A stretch of 64,000 nt of DNA from Roseibium aggregatum IAM 12614. Lineage in GTDB: Bacteria > Pseudomonadota > Alphaproteobacteria > Rhizobiales > Stappiaceae. Made by a program: the position numbers and the translations under genes. Below, in pieces: positions 26,089 to 34,591 of this stretch; within the stretch, counting starts at the first letter, position 1; every line of letters begins with the position of its first letter. The stretch is from contig NZ_AAUW01000002.1 in NCBI RefSeq assembly GCF_000168975.1, positions 310,001 through 374,000 on the forward strand. Direction: 5' to 3'. The notes under the pieces are model-generated. The model saw nothing but the letters and a program-made list of their open reading frames with translations. It made no database searches and was not told the DNA's origin.

Positions 26089-29000
26089 TTAAAACAGCAC
26101 CGACGCGTCGACGGTTGAATTTCTGCTTGCGGCATCGGCCCCGATGACGGCCAGCGCGGCCGTCAGGGCCGGGCCCATGAGCCGAGGCGCGAGTACCGCC
26201 GCAATATCCTGTGCATCGCCCGCCGTCATTGCCTTTGCCAGCGGCCGCCTCAACCGCCGCTCGAACACGCTGCGGGCACGCCGTGCGCCTTCTTCCGTGT
26301 CGGGATAGTCGGCGGCATAGGCCAATCGCCGCAACAGCGCCCTTGCGGTCGCAGGCGGGTCCTTTTCGGAAAGCAGGCTGTCCACCCGGGCTTCGAGCAA
26401 GATATCGCGCTCGCCGTTGCCCCAGTAAGGTGGCGGCGACCCGGGATAGGACCAGATACCACCGCTGAAACGCCGCCAGCGTTCGGCTGCGCGCGCGACC
26501 GTCGGCGCATCCGGAACCGCATTGAAAATCGCAAACGCCCCCGCCCAGTCACTGGTCAGGCCAAGCGCCCCCAGGATTTCCGGCCCCTCGATTTCGATAT
26601 CGCTGGCGTAGCGCTCGAAACTGTCGAAAAGGTCGGGGGTGCCCAGCATCGCCAACGTTTCGTGCAGCCCGTCATAGAAGCCGCGCAGGAATTGCACCAT
26701 GCGCGGGCTGTGCTGAATGCGTGCCAGAACGCTCAAGGGGGCAATTGCAGGGTTCATGCGGGCGATGGTGTGCTGGTCGGTGACGGGGTTTTGTTCCCCG
26801 GTCATGATCGCGAACCGCTCGGCGCGGTTTGAGCCCTGCCGGATGGCATCTGCCGGATAGTCAGAGATCTTCTCACCGAACCTGAAGACGGACATGGCAA
26901 CCGGATCCAGGATCTCGACGTATTCCGACCGCCCTTCCTGGCTGGCCATGAGAGCGAATTCCAGTGCCCCCTTCAAGGCGATCCGGGAGCCTTCGGCGCG
27001 TGCCTGCCATGCAGAAGCTGCCTGTTTCTCGTCGTGGCGCAAGCGGGTGACAAGCCCGTCGAAATCCGCTTCCGCCTCGATTTCCAGCAGAACCAGCCTG
27101 TAAAGCCCGGGATCTTCTTGGGCCAACCGCTCCAGCAGGGATTTCGGCAATTTCCGCCAAAGGGACATTGCCCGTGCCCACTGGCCGGACAGCCAGAAAT
27201 AGGCAAGCGTGGCGGCAGCCTCCGGACTGGTCGGCGCCGGATTTCGGGGAAAGGCATTGTTGAGCGTGAAGATGTGATCGGCCTCGAACACATCGCCGCG
27301 GCGAAGGGTCTGCTCGAGCTCACGGATCAGTTCCGGCTCGATTTCAGCTGGTTTTTCAGCTGACTTTCGGGCCGCAACCGGTTCTGCTGCCCCTTGCTCG
27401 GCGCTGCCGTAGCGCGCCCGGCGCGACCGCTGCCCGCGCTCCTGCAAGATGGCATTGGCTGCCGGAAGAGGAAGCTCGTCCAGTTCGTCATCGCTGAGGC
27501 CCGCAACATCGGCAGCGGTGAACGGAGGCATCGCATCCCCCGCCCGCGTTGCCTGAAAGGCGTGATAAAGAGCGGTCTCGCGGTCGATCCCGGCAAACCA
27601 GTTTGCCGCCGCCCGGTCTATCCCTGCGGCCAGTTCCGGCTTTTCGACATAAAGCATGGGCAGGATTTCCCGCCTCAGGTCGCTGCGATGTTTCAGCCAG
27701 TCCTGACCGTCGACGGCCACCAGCCAGTGATGGCTGCTGAGTTCCTGCCAGAGACGCTTTGAGGTCGCTTCATCGATGTCATCGCCAAGTTCGAGAGCCG
27801 GAGCCAGAACGAACTGGATCGCCTCGGCGCTGATCCGGCGAAGAACAAGACCGGGGTGCGCCAGCCTTGCCAGCAACGGGTCGTCAATGCGCGAGAGGAT
27901 CGCCCGGTAGAGATAGGCTTCCGTGATGCTGCCAGCTTCGCCGTATTCCAGCTCGCCCGGATCGAAGTCCTCCGCCTGGGTTACTTTCGCCGACAGTCGC
28001 AACATAAGCGGATTGCCGCGCGAGAGTTCAAAGATCCTGTCGTGCAGGTCTGGCGGCGCACCCAGTTTGTCCAGCAGGTTGCGGGAGTCTGTCTCGCTCA
28101 AGCCGTTCAGCTCCAGCGGCAAGCCCTCGATGCGTTTTCGGACGGAATCGAGCGCATCACCCCGTCCGGCCGCGATGATCGAGATCGGAGACAGCCCTGC
28201 CCGCACCAGGTTGTCCAGAACCTCGAACAACAGAATGGGCCGGGTTTCGCCATGGCCGCGCAACACTTCGAGCGTATCCAGCACCAAGACGACCTGTCCG
28301 CCCTGCGACCGCACGGCAGCACCCATGGCATCCACCAGTTCAGTCGGCAGAAGGGTACTGCTGACCGTCGTGCCGGAGGTATCGGCACTGCCGGAATACT
28401 TGAGCCGGAGATCGCGCAGCCTTGGCGCTTCCTCGGTCAGGATGTCGCCCAACTGGCGGGAGAGTTCATGCACCAGCTTGTCGGGGTCTTCCAGGTTCAG
28501 CCCGCGCCGGTCGAAATCCAGTCGCAGAACGATCGGGGCCTTCTGCTGGGTCCTGTATTCCGCTATTGCCCGGTCGATCAGAAAGGATTTGCCGATGCCC
28601 GGCAGGCCGGTGATGAACAGGGCGCTGACAGGCGTTTTCTCCTGAGGCCGGTTGCACCAGTCAAGCAGGCGCGCCAGTTCCTTCTCGCGGCCGAAAAACT
28701 CCCGGCTCAGCATGGTCTGTGCCCGCCGCGCGGCATCCACGCGGTTCATGACACCGCGCAGGCGCACCAGCAGCGGATAGGCCGGCGCACTCGGCCCGGC
28801 CCGGTCCAGCTCATCCGATATGTCCTCGATCCGCTTGAGCTGGTCCTGGTTAGGCAGATCCGGAGTCTCGGCAATCAGCCGTTCGATGCTTTCCTGCGAG
28901 AAGGGTTCGTCGCCGCGCAGCGCTCTGGCGACAGACGTATCTTCCTCAGGCGTTTCGATGGTTTTGAGCACGCCGTGGCGCGCCCCGTTGCGCAGCGACC

Positions 29001-29199
29001 AGACCGGTCCGGAGGACACTTCCTGAACGACCTTGTTCAGTTCCGCCAACAGCCGGGCAATGGTCAGAGGCGTCAACTTGTCCTGCAGAACCTTGGAGGC
29101 CGCTTCCACCGCATCGCGCGGCGTGAAGGTCTTGCGCGTGGCGGCAAACCGCATTGCCGCCTTCAGGCCTTCCGTCAGTTGGTCGGTGTCCTTGCTCAT
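26089..29199 (-). CDS. STAND-type P-loop NTPase, central regulator of the protease-nuclease cassette
   Basis: A 1036-residue cytoplasmic protein. Residues 1-160 form a helical N-terminal domain of unknown type. The NTPase follows, with GREKELARLLDW (170-181), Walker A GLPGIGKS (198-205), Walker B VVLVLD (303-308) and a sensor-like SIIAAGRGD. The C-terminal half (about 500-1030) is all-helical and TPR-like, probably the ligand-sensing arm. STAND proteins oligomerise on trigger binding and switch on associated effectors. It overlaps the upstream protease gene by ATGA, so the two are translationally coupled, and the protease-nuclease follows after 156 bp. No homologue name is offered. Confidence 0.85.
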   Translation of the reverse strand: MSKDTDQLTEGLKAAMRFAATRKTFTPRDAVEAASKVLQDKLTPLTIARLLAELNKVVQEVSSGPVWSLRNGARHGVLKTIETPEEDTSVARALRGDEPFSQESIERLIAETPDLPNQDQLKRIEDISDELDRAGPSAPAYPLLVRLRGVMNRVDAARRAQTMLSREFFGREKELARLLDWCNRPQEKTPVSALFITGLPGIGKSFLIDRAIAEYRTQQKAPIVLRLDFDRRGLNLEDPDKLVHELSRQLGDILTEEAPRLRDLRLKYSGSADTSGTTVSSTLLPTELVDAMGAAVRSQGGQVVLVLDTLEVLRGHGETRPILLFEVLDNLVRAGLSPISIIAAGRGDALDSVRKRIEGLPLELNGLSETDSRNLLDKLGAPPDLHDRIFELSRGNPLMLRLSAKVTQAEDFDPGELEYGEAGSITEAYLYRAILSRIDDPLLARLAHPGLVLRRISAEAIQFVLAPALELGDDIDEATSKRLWQELSSHHWLVAVDGQDWLKHRSDLRREILPMLYVEKPELAAGIDRAAANWFAGIDRETALYHAFQATRAGDAMPPFTAADVAGLSDDELDELPLPAANAILQERGQRSRRARYGSAEQGAAEPVAARKSAEKPAEIEPELIRELEQTLRRGDVFEADHIFTLNNAFPRNPAPTSPEAAATLAYFWLSGQWARAMSLWRKLPKSLLERLAQEDPGLYRLVLLEIEAEADFDGLVTRLRHDEKQAASAWQARAEGSRIALKGALEFALMASQEGRSEYVEILDPVAMSVFRFGEKISDYPADAIRQGSNRAERFAIMTGEQNPVTDQHTIARMNPAIAPLSVLARIQHSPRMVQFLRGFYDGLHETLAMLGTPDLFDSFERYASDIEIEGPEILGALGLTSDWAGAFAIFNAVPDAPTVARAAERWRRFSGGIWSYPGSPPPYWGNGERDILLEARVDSLLSEKDPPATARALLRRLAYAADYPDTEEGARRARSVFERRLRRPLAKAMTAGDAQDIAAVLAPRLMGPALTAALAVIGADAASRNSTVDASVLF

Positions 29200-30929
29200 G
29201 GCGCGCTCGCTCCTTCCGGCGGAAGTTTGTCCGCAAGGAACCTGCGCAAGTTTTCCGACACGGTCTTCACCTCCGAGCTGCGGTAGACCGTTCCCTGGCT
29301 TTCAACGCCAGCAAGTGCCTTGTCCAGAACATTGTTGACGACATCAACATCCAGGCCAAGTCCAAGGGACCGGTTGATCGCCTCCAGCGTGTAACGGACA
29401 TCCTCGCGGTCGAACTGGCCGATATAATCCACCATCACCCCCGGCGCTGTCAGCGCGCTGGCATTTTCCGCCTTCGGGCCGGGCACGCTGTAGGTCTCCC
29501 CGCCAGCCATCACAAATCGCAGACGCGTATCGCTCAGGATCATTGCCAGCAGGAGTTCCAGTTGCTGCTGAGCCGCCTTGCGCAAGCCGCCGCGCGGGTT
29601 GTCGAAATAGATCCAGCCCGGTTTGTCTTCGGTTGCCCCGACCGCCTTGGCCAGACGATCCACGAGTTGCCTGGCGCGATCCTTGTCGCTTGCGCCTTCG
29701 CTGGTTTCATCATCTGCCGCTCCCGGCCGTGCCGTCAGCGGCATTCCGCCCTGCAATCGTTCATTCAACGTTTCGAGAAGGTCTTCCATCCCCAGAGACA
29801 GTTCGACCCGGAAAACCTGTGCCGATTGACCGTTCTGCGCGAGAACCTGACACAAGAGATCGTAGGAGAATTCCAGTCCTGTCGTCTGGTCGATCTCCAT
29901 CCGCTTGATCCAGATCCCGCGCAAGTGCGGCGCAGCACCGCTCACGACATCGTGGATGGCATGACAATAACGTTGACGCCCGATAATGAGATGACCATCG
30001 ACACGTCCCGTCAGGGAAAAGATGAAAGGCGGTGCCAGATCCTCGGCAATTGCCTTCAAAAAAGCATCGATGCCCGCGAAGATCGTATAAGGAACGATCC
30101 TGGACACACCATTCAGTTTGGCCTGGTGAAAGCCAACAAACTCTAGATCAGTGTTAAAGACCGATCCCCCCGATGAGCCGGGCCTGGTGACGCCGTCTTC
30201 CCATTCCAGTTCAATGCGCGGCGGATCATCGACTGTTGCCCGTCCGGTGACGAAAGTCACTCCTTTGCCTCTATCATCCTGTTTATGGCTCAGACAGAGC
30301 TTCTGCCGCCCGGTGCGCCATGGCAGAGGATTGGCCGGCAATTCGCAATAGCTCATCATTGGCTGTTCGATAGCGAGCAAGGCAACATCAGGATGGTCGC
30401 GCAGGATGTTGGCATCCTGAACACCACGATCCCATTCACAATCATGACAAGGCTTTTCGAAACGCACACCAAGCACGCGGATCAGCTTGTTTTCGTCCAC
30501 CGTGCGCACCGTGAGACCGGTTCGGCGCTCCTTCTGTTGATCCTTGACCGTCACATGCCAGGCAGTCAGCGCCAGCCGGTGGGAAATAAGCGTCGCGACA
30601 CCGCAAAGTCCGCCTTTGTCGTAAACAAAGAGCTTGAAGCCCAGCATCTTGTGCGCGAAAGCGCCAAGGTCTTTGAGGTCGAAATTGGCATCGTTGATCG
30701 GCTCAGTGGGCCGGGAGAGGTGATACATGAAATCCCAGCCGAGATTTTCGTCATTCAGAAAATCAGCCAGAAGATCTTCCAGGGGCTGCCCGGTGATGTC
30801 CACCGTGCTGCGCAAGGCGTCCAGCGTCATCAGGGAATCCGTGAAACCCTGAACCCGGCGCAACACCCTGTCGACGACGGCCTCGTCGTCCTCCAAAAAC
30901 GGCTTCAGCTCTGCTCCGGTTACCGGCAT
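29196..30929 (-). CDS. Trypsin-like protease with C-terminal inactive STAND-like module
   Basis: A 577-residue soluble protein. Residues about 1-75 are a small helical domain resembling effector-associated (death-like) adaptors. The trypsin-like domain (about 90-290) has His125 (LTAWHVT), Asp181 (HPDVALLAIEQ) and Ser253 (RPGSSGGSV). Residues about 300-575 look like a STAND NTPase that has lost its P-loop. IIGRQRYCHAIHDVV is kept, but where GKS is expected it reads TTGLEFSYDLL; a Walker B-like WIYFDN and a sensor-like RFVMAGGE remain. The ATG at 30929 lacks a clear ribosome site. It is first gene of the cassette, coupled by ATGA to the STAND NTPase. Function inferred: adaptor protease within the sensing complex. 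Confidence 0.8.
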   Translation of the reverse strand: MPVTGAELKPFLEDDEAVVDRVLRRVQGFTDSLMTLDALRSTVDITGQPLEDLLADFLNDENLGWDFMYHLSRPTEPINDANFDLKDLGAFAHKMLGFKLFVYDKGGLCGVATLISHRLALTAWHVTVKDQQKERRTGLTVRTVDENKLIRVLGVRFEKPCHDCEWDRGVQDANILRDHPDVALLAIEQPMMSYCELPANPLPWRTGRQKLCLSHKQDDRGKGVTFVTGRATVDDPPRIELEWEDGVTRPGSSGGSVFNTDLEFVGFHQAKLNGVSRIVPYTIFAGIDAFLKAIAEDLAPPFIFSLTGRVDGHLIIGRQRYCHAIHDVVSGAAPHLRGIWIKRMEIDQTTGLEFSYDLLCQVLAQNGQSAQVFRVELSLGMEDLLETLNERLQGGMPLTARPGAADDETSEGASDKDRARQLVDRLAKAVGATEDKPGWIYFDNPRGGLRKAAQQQLELLLAMILSDTRLRFVMAGGETYSVPGPKAENASALTAPGVMVDYIGQFDREDVRYTLEAINRSLGLGLDVDVVNNVLDKALAGVESQGTVYRSSEVKTVSENLRRFLADKLPPEGASAP

Positions 30930-31087
30930 GATCAAACACCGTGTCGAGAAATGTTAAAACAATGGAGCCTGTTTCTTTGGGCCGGTAGGCCTTTCAGCAA
31001 TCGGCAATCGACAGAGAATATGCGTTTTGCCGGTCAAAATAAGGCCGACCACACACTCTCACAGGCTGCAAAATACATTCAAACACA

Positions 31088-31093
31088 ATTATA
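31088..31093 (-). promoter_or_regulatory. Candidate -10 box for the protease/STAND/nuclease cassette
   Basis: On the minus strand an exact TATAAT lies 159 nt upstream of the first cassette gene, in AT-rich DNA. The -35 area is poor (TTTATC-like), so if real the promoter may be weak or need an activator. The rest of 30930-31205 shows nothing else recognisable. Confidence 0.35.
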
Positions 31094-31205
31094 GCGATTT
31101 TCCAGAGAAGATAAACGCATAAGTATACACCACCCCACAAGCCGCAATACCCTAAGACGCCAGAGTTCAAAAGCGGCAGCCTTGCGATGTTTCAAAGCTG
31201 AGAGA

Positions 31206-31238
31206 CAAAAAGCGGCGGACGGTCGTGCCGTTCGCCGC
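31206..31238 (-). terminator. Rho-independent terminator after the small membrane-protein gene
   Basis: On the minus strand an 11-bp stem (GCGGCGAACGG / CCGTCCGCCGC, one G-U pair) with a 5-nt loop is followed by TTTTTGT. It lies about 75 bp past the stop of the 79-residue gene and insulates the cassette from upstream reading. Confidence 0.8.
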
Positions 31239-31313
31239 AGGATCAAGTTTCGCCGGTCTTTGATTGAACAGCACCGTTAGACGGCGGTTACCTGCCTTGA
31301 GGAAAGCTCACAC

Positions 31314-31553
31314 CTAGAGCACCATCATTCCGATGAAGACCATCACAATGGCCAGCACGCTCCAGGCCATCAGTTCCTGGACTTGTGATTGGCGGGATCT
31401 GACTTCATTCCAGGTGCGGGTCTGCAGAGCGTGTCTCAATCCGAACTGCGACCGGTTGGTGGAAGCCTCCGACACGTGACTGAACCGGTCGCGCAGCTCC
31501 GCCGCCCGGCGGGCACCACGGTCTTCGTTTATCGTCCGATACCTCAATTGCAT
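31314..31553 (-). CDS. Small C-tail-anchored membrane protein, unknown function
   Basis: A 79-residue protein with a charged N-terminal part (RTINEDRGARRAAELRDRF) and one hydrophobic helix at the very end (about 61-79, LMAWSVLAIVMVFIGMMVL). The cytoplasmic part is thus anchored by its C-terminus. A very good ribosome site (GGAGGATACAC) precedes the ATG, and a terminator follows the gene, so it is likely expressed. I do not recognise the family. Confidence 0.65.
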   Translation of the reverse strand: MQLRYRTINEDRGARRAAELRDRFSHVSEASTNRSQFGLRHALQTRTWNEVRSRQSQVQELMAWSVLAIVMVFIGMMVL

Positions 31554-31701
31554 GTGTATCCTCCGTATATGCCTGTGTGGCTGAAACGGAGGTAAGAAGC
31601 AAAAAGGGCCTTTGCAAATGACGGATTTTTAATCTTTCGCCAACCGGTGCCCCACGACGCAAGCGCACCGGCTGGTGCGGAAAAGCGGAACCGAAGCCAC
31701 C

Positions 31702-32244
31702 TCAGGCGGCAGACAGTTCCTTTTCCTTGGCCTTGTCTTTTTCCTTGCCTTCGGCCTCGGCGGCTTCATCCCCGTCGGTGTCGAAATCGGCTTCATGTTC
31801 CGGATCGTTGTCGACGGAGATCGACAGGTTCTTTTCCACCTGCCGAAGCAGCTTGCGCAGTTTCTTGCGGTCCTTGTCCTCCAGTCCGGACATGGCTTCC
31901 CGCTCAAGGCGCTTCCAGGCCTTGTCAACCGATAGCACAAGCTCGCGGCCGATATCGGTCAGATAGACACGGGCAAGACGGCCGTCCGTATCGGAGACCT
32001 GACGGCGGACATACCCCTGGCTGGAGAGCCGGGTCACCATCTTGGTGACGGTGGGCGGCTGCACACCGAGCGCGAGAGCCAACTGGCTCATCGTGCGTCC
32101 ATCCGTATCCGCCAGCACCTTCAGCACCAGTTCCTGGCCAGGGTGCAGTCCGATCCGCATAAGATGCGACCCGGACCGGGCCCGCTGCGCCTTCGCGGCC
32201 TGAACCAGGCGGAACGTTATGCTTTTCTTGTAATTGAAAGCCAT
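31702..32244 (-). CDS. MarR-family transcriptional regulator
   Basis: A 180-residue winged-helix dimeric regulator. The core (about 25-145) has IGLHPGQELVLKVLADTDGR, TMSQLALALGVQPPTVTKMV and the wing RRQVSDTDGRLARVYLTDIG. The C-terminal 40 residues are an unusual charged tail full of Glu, Lys and Asp (GDEAAEAEGKEKDKAKEKEL) and are probably disordered. Ligand and target are unknown. It lies between the tail-anchored protein and an ABC ATPase, each with its own leader. Confidence 0.88.
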   Translation of the reverse strand: MAFNYKKSITFRLVQAAKAQRARSGSHLMRIGLHPGQELVLKVLADTDGRTMSQLALALGVQPPTVTKMVTRLSSQGYVRRQVSDTDGRLARVYLTDIGRELVLSVDKAWKRLEREAMSGLEDKDRKKLRKLLRQVEKNLSISVDNDPEHEADFDTDGDEAAEAEGKEKDKAKEKELSAA

Positions 32245-32414
32245 CGCTGCAACCCCGTCTTCCAGTCAACTCGAATCACGTTCATCAATGATGCGGCGGA
32301 ACCCTAGCGGGAGTATTTAACCGTCAAATGACAATCGACCGGCAAAAGTCGATTTTAACGACACTGCGCAGACTTGCCGCCTGTTATCCAGCTAACTTTT
32401 GACACATCGGCCCT

Positions 32415-33203
32415 TCAAAGCGCGTCGGCGGGTTCCAGTGCTCCGTGCAGCGCGCCGGACACCTCGCGGCAATATTGACTGTATTCCGGAGACGTCCGGA
32501 AACTGTCTTCCCGCGGATAAGGCGCATCGATATCCAATTCGCGGATGACCCGTCCCGGACGGGACGCCATCACAACGATGCGGCTGGAGAGATAGACGGA
32601 CTCGAACACCGAATGCGTCACGAAAAGCACGGTCCAGCCGAAGGTCTTCTGCAGTTGAAGCAGATCATTGTTGAGCTTGAACCGTGTGATCTCGTCGAGC
32701 GCGGCGAAGGGTTCGTCCATCAGGAGAACCTTTGGCCGGGTGACAAGCGCCCGGGCAATCGAGACCCGCATCTTCATACCGCCGGAAAGCTGGCGGGGAA
32801 AATCTTCGGCGAAATCGGCAAGACCGACGGTCGCGAGCGCTTCCATGACACGGTCTTTTGCCGCCTGCCGGGAAACGCCCTTCAGCCGGAGCGGCAGCCA
32901 GACGTTGGAAAAGACCGTGGCCCACGGCATCAGGGTCGGCTCCTGAAAAACGAACCCGAGCTCGTGCTCGCCATGCCCGCTGCGCTCCGCCGGCCAGGAA
33001 ACCGTGCCGAAAGAAGGGCCGGACAGTCCGGCGATAATCCGGAGCGCACTCGACTTGCCGCAGCCCGAAGGCCCGAGCAGGGACACGAACTCACCCTCGC
33101 GCACATCCAGCGAGAAATTCTCGAGCGCGGTCGTACCGTTTTCGAAAACCTTGCCGATCCCGTTCAGGGATACGACAACAGGGGCCTTGTTCAGTGACGT
33201 CAT
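32415..33203 (-). CDS. ABC transporter ATP-binding protein (nitrate/sulfonate/taurine type)
   Basis: A 262-residue ATPase of the SsuB/TauB/NrtD class. Walker A is LLGPSGCGKSS, the Q-loop VFQEPTLMPWATV, the signature RQLSGGMKMRVSIARAL, Walker B VLLMDEPFAALDE, and the H-loop LFVTHSVFES. This class energises uptake of sulfonates, nitrate or thiamine precursors together with a BPD_transp_1 permease and a binding protein. Neither partner is next to it. The neighbour upstream is an MFS carrier ending 49 bp earlier. The start at 33203 was chosen because an earlier codon adds a low-complexity basic tail. Confidence 0.88.
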   Translation of the reverse strand: MTSLNKAPVVVSLNGIGKVFENGTTALENFSLDVREGEFVSLLGPSGCGKSSALRIIAGLSGPSFGTVSWPAERSGHGEHELGFVFQEPTLMPWATVFSNVWLPLRLKGVSRQAAKDRVMEALATVGLADFAEDFPRQLSGGMKMRVSIARALVTRPKVLLMDEPFAALDEITRFKLNNDLLQLQKTFGWTVLFVTHSVFESVYLSSRIVVMASRPGRVIRELDIDAPYPREDSFRTSPEYSQYCREVSGALHGALEPADAL

Positions 33204-33252
33204 ATGATCGCTCCCGGCTTTCCTGTTGTGTGAACCGCCTCCGCAGCGTCCG

Positions 33253-34413
33253 TCAAGACTTGACCTTGAGCGCCCCTGCAAGCATCGGAATGGCAACCGT
33301 CAGTACCGCGACGGTGACGAAAGACGCCCTGAGCGACAGATAGTCGCCAACGAAACCAAGCAGCGGCGGCCCGAACAGAAAGGCCCCGTAACCAAGCGTG
33401 GCAACAGCTGCAAGAGCTGCCCCTTTCGACATGTGCGGATCGCTGGCCGCCCGGGACATGGCGAGCGGAAACAGCACGGCATAACCAAGGCCCATCACGA
33501 AACATCCTGCCCAGACCGACCACAGACCGGCTCCGGAGACCAGCAGAATGCATCCAAGCAAGGCTACGATACCGCTCGCGCGTGCTGTCCGCACCGGTCC
33601 GAAACGGGCAATCACCTTGTCACCAGACAAGCGCATGATCACCATGGCAACTGAGAAGATCGTGAAGGCGGCCGGCGCAACCGATTGGGAAATGCCAAGA
33701 TCCTCGATCTGATAGAGCGCCGCCCAGTCCGTCACCGCACCTTCGCCAAGCGCGGCCACCAGAGCCATCAGCCCGACCAGCACAAGAGCGCCCTTGGGCA
33801 AGGCAAACAACGGCGCCTTGCCGCCATCTTCGCTGTGCGCCTGGACTTGCGGCCAGGCCTGACGCCAGTACCAGACGAGGAACGGTGCCGCGACAACGCC
33901 CCAGAGCACAAAATGCGACAGGACGCTCAGCCCTGCCATGATCGCAAGCCCGCCGGCCAGCGCGGCGACGCCTGCACCCAGGCTGTAAAGCCCGTGATAG
34001 GAGGACATGATCGGGCGCTCCAGCGCCTTTTCCACTTCAGCCCCCCAGCCGTTCATGGAAATGTCCAGCGCGCCGATGCAGAGACCAGCCAGAAACAGGG
34101 CTGCGGTCAACAAGGTCACGTTGGGCGCAAGCCCGATCAGAACGAAACTGACGATGTTGGCAACCGCCAGCAGCTTGGTCATGGGGGCAGCCCCCAGACG
34201 GTCGATCAGCATTCCCGTGACCGGAAAGGCGACAAAGGCACCACAAGCCATCACAAGCAGGAGAATGCCAAAGCCGCTTTCGTCCATTCCGGTTGCGGAT
34301 TTGATATCGGGAATGCGCGAGGCCCACGTCCCGATACTGCTACCGCACATGAAGAAGATTGCCGAAACGACGCGGCGCGCAGCAATGGCTTGGCGCTGGA
34401 TTGAAACTGACAT
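33253..34413 (-). CDS. MFS transporter (YbjJ-like)
   Basis: A 386-residue, roughly 12-helix carrier of the major facilitator superfamily. The opening SAIFFMCGSSIGTWASRIPD and the helix 2-3 loop GMLIDRLGAAPMTK resemble the YbjJ group. The internal symmetry point is the polar loop around residue 190 (YWRQAWPQVQAHSEDGG). The substrate is unknown. The ATG at 34413 was chosen because the upstream in-frame extension is Arg-rich and hydrophilic. It may be co-transcribed with the ABC ATPase downstream. Confidence 0.87.
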   Translation of the reverse strand: MSVSIQRQAIAARRVVSAIFFMCGSSIGTWASRIPDIKSATGMDESGFGILLLVMACGAFVAFPVTGMLIDRLGAAPMTKLLAVANIVSFVLIGLAPNVTLLTAALFLAGLCIGALDISMNGWGAEVEKALERPIMSSYHGLYSLGAGVAALAGGLAIMAGLSVLSHFVLWGVVAAPFLVWYWRQAWPQVQAHSEDGGKAPLFALPKGALVLVGLMALVAALGEGAVTDWAALYQIEDLGISQSVAPAAFTIFSVAMVIMRLSGDKVIARFGPVRTARASGIVALLGCILLVSGAGLWSVWAGCFVMGLGYAVLFPLAMSRAASDPHMSKGAALAAVATLGYGAFLFGPPLLGFVGDYLSLRASFVTVAVLTVAIPMLAGALKVKS

Positions 34414-34591
34414 GAAGCTAACATTTTCTGGGAGGGCAACCGCCCGAAAGGGAACCGCCTTTCTGTCACGCACACGCCAGCCTGACAAGCACCAATCCGG
34501 GCGAAAGCAACCGCCAGTTATACCTGTTCGCGTGATGGCAGGAAAAGTTTGCGGTACGCCACGCTGCCCGTTAGCAGCCCAGGATATTCGC

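Noticed and set aside
27856..29286. A 476-codon plus-strand frame across the STAND gene
   Set aside because: No recognisable motif; it is antisense to the intact Walker A and B motifs of the STAND gene.
30930..31205. Possible small genes in the leader of the conflict cassette
   Set aside because: Frames are short, lack ribosome sites, and the DNA is AT-rich like a promoter region.
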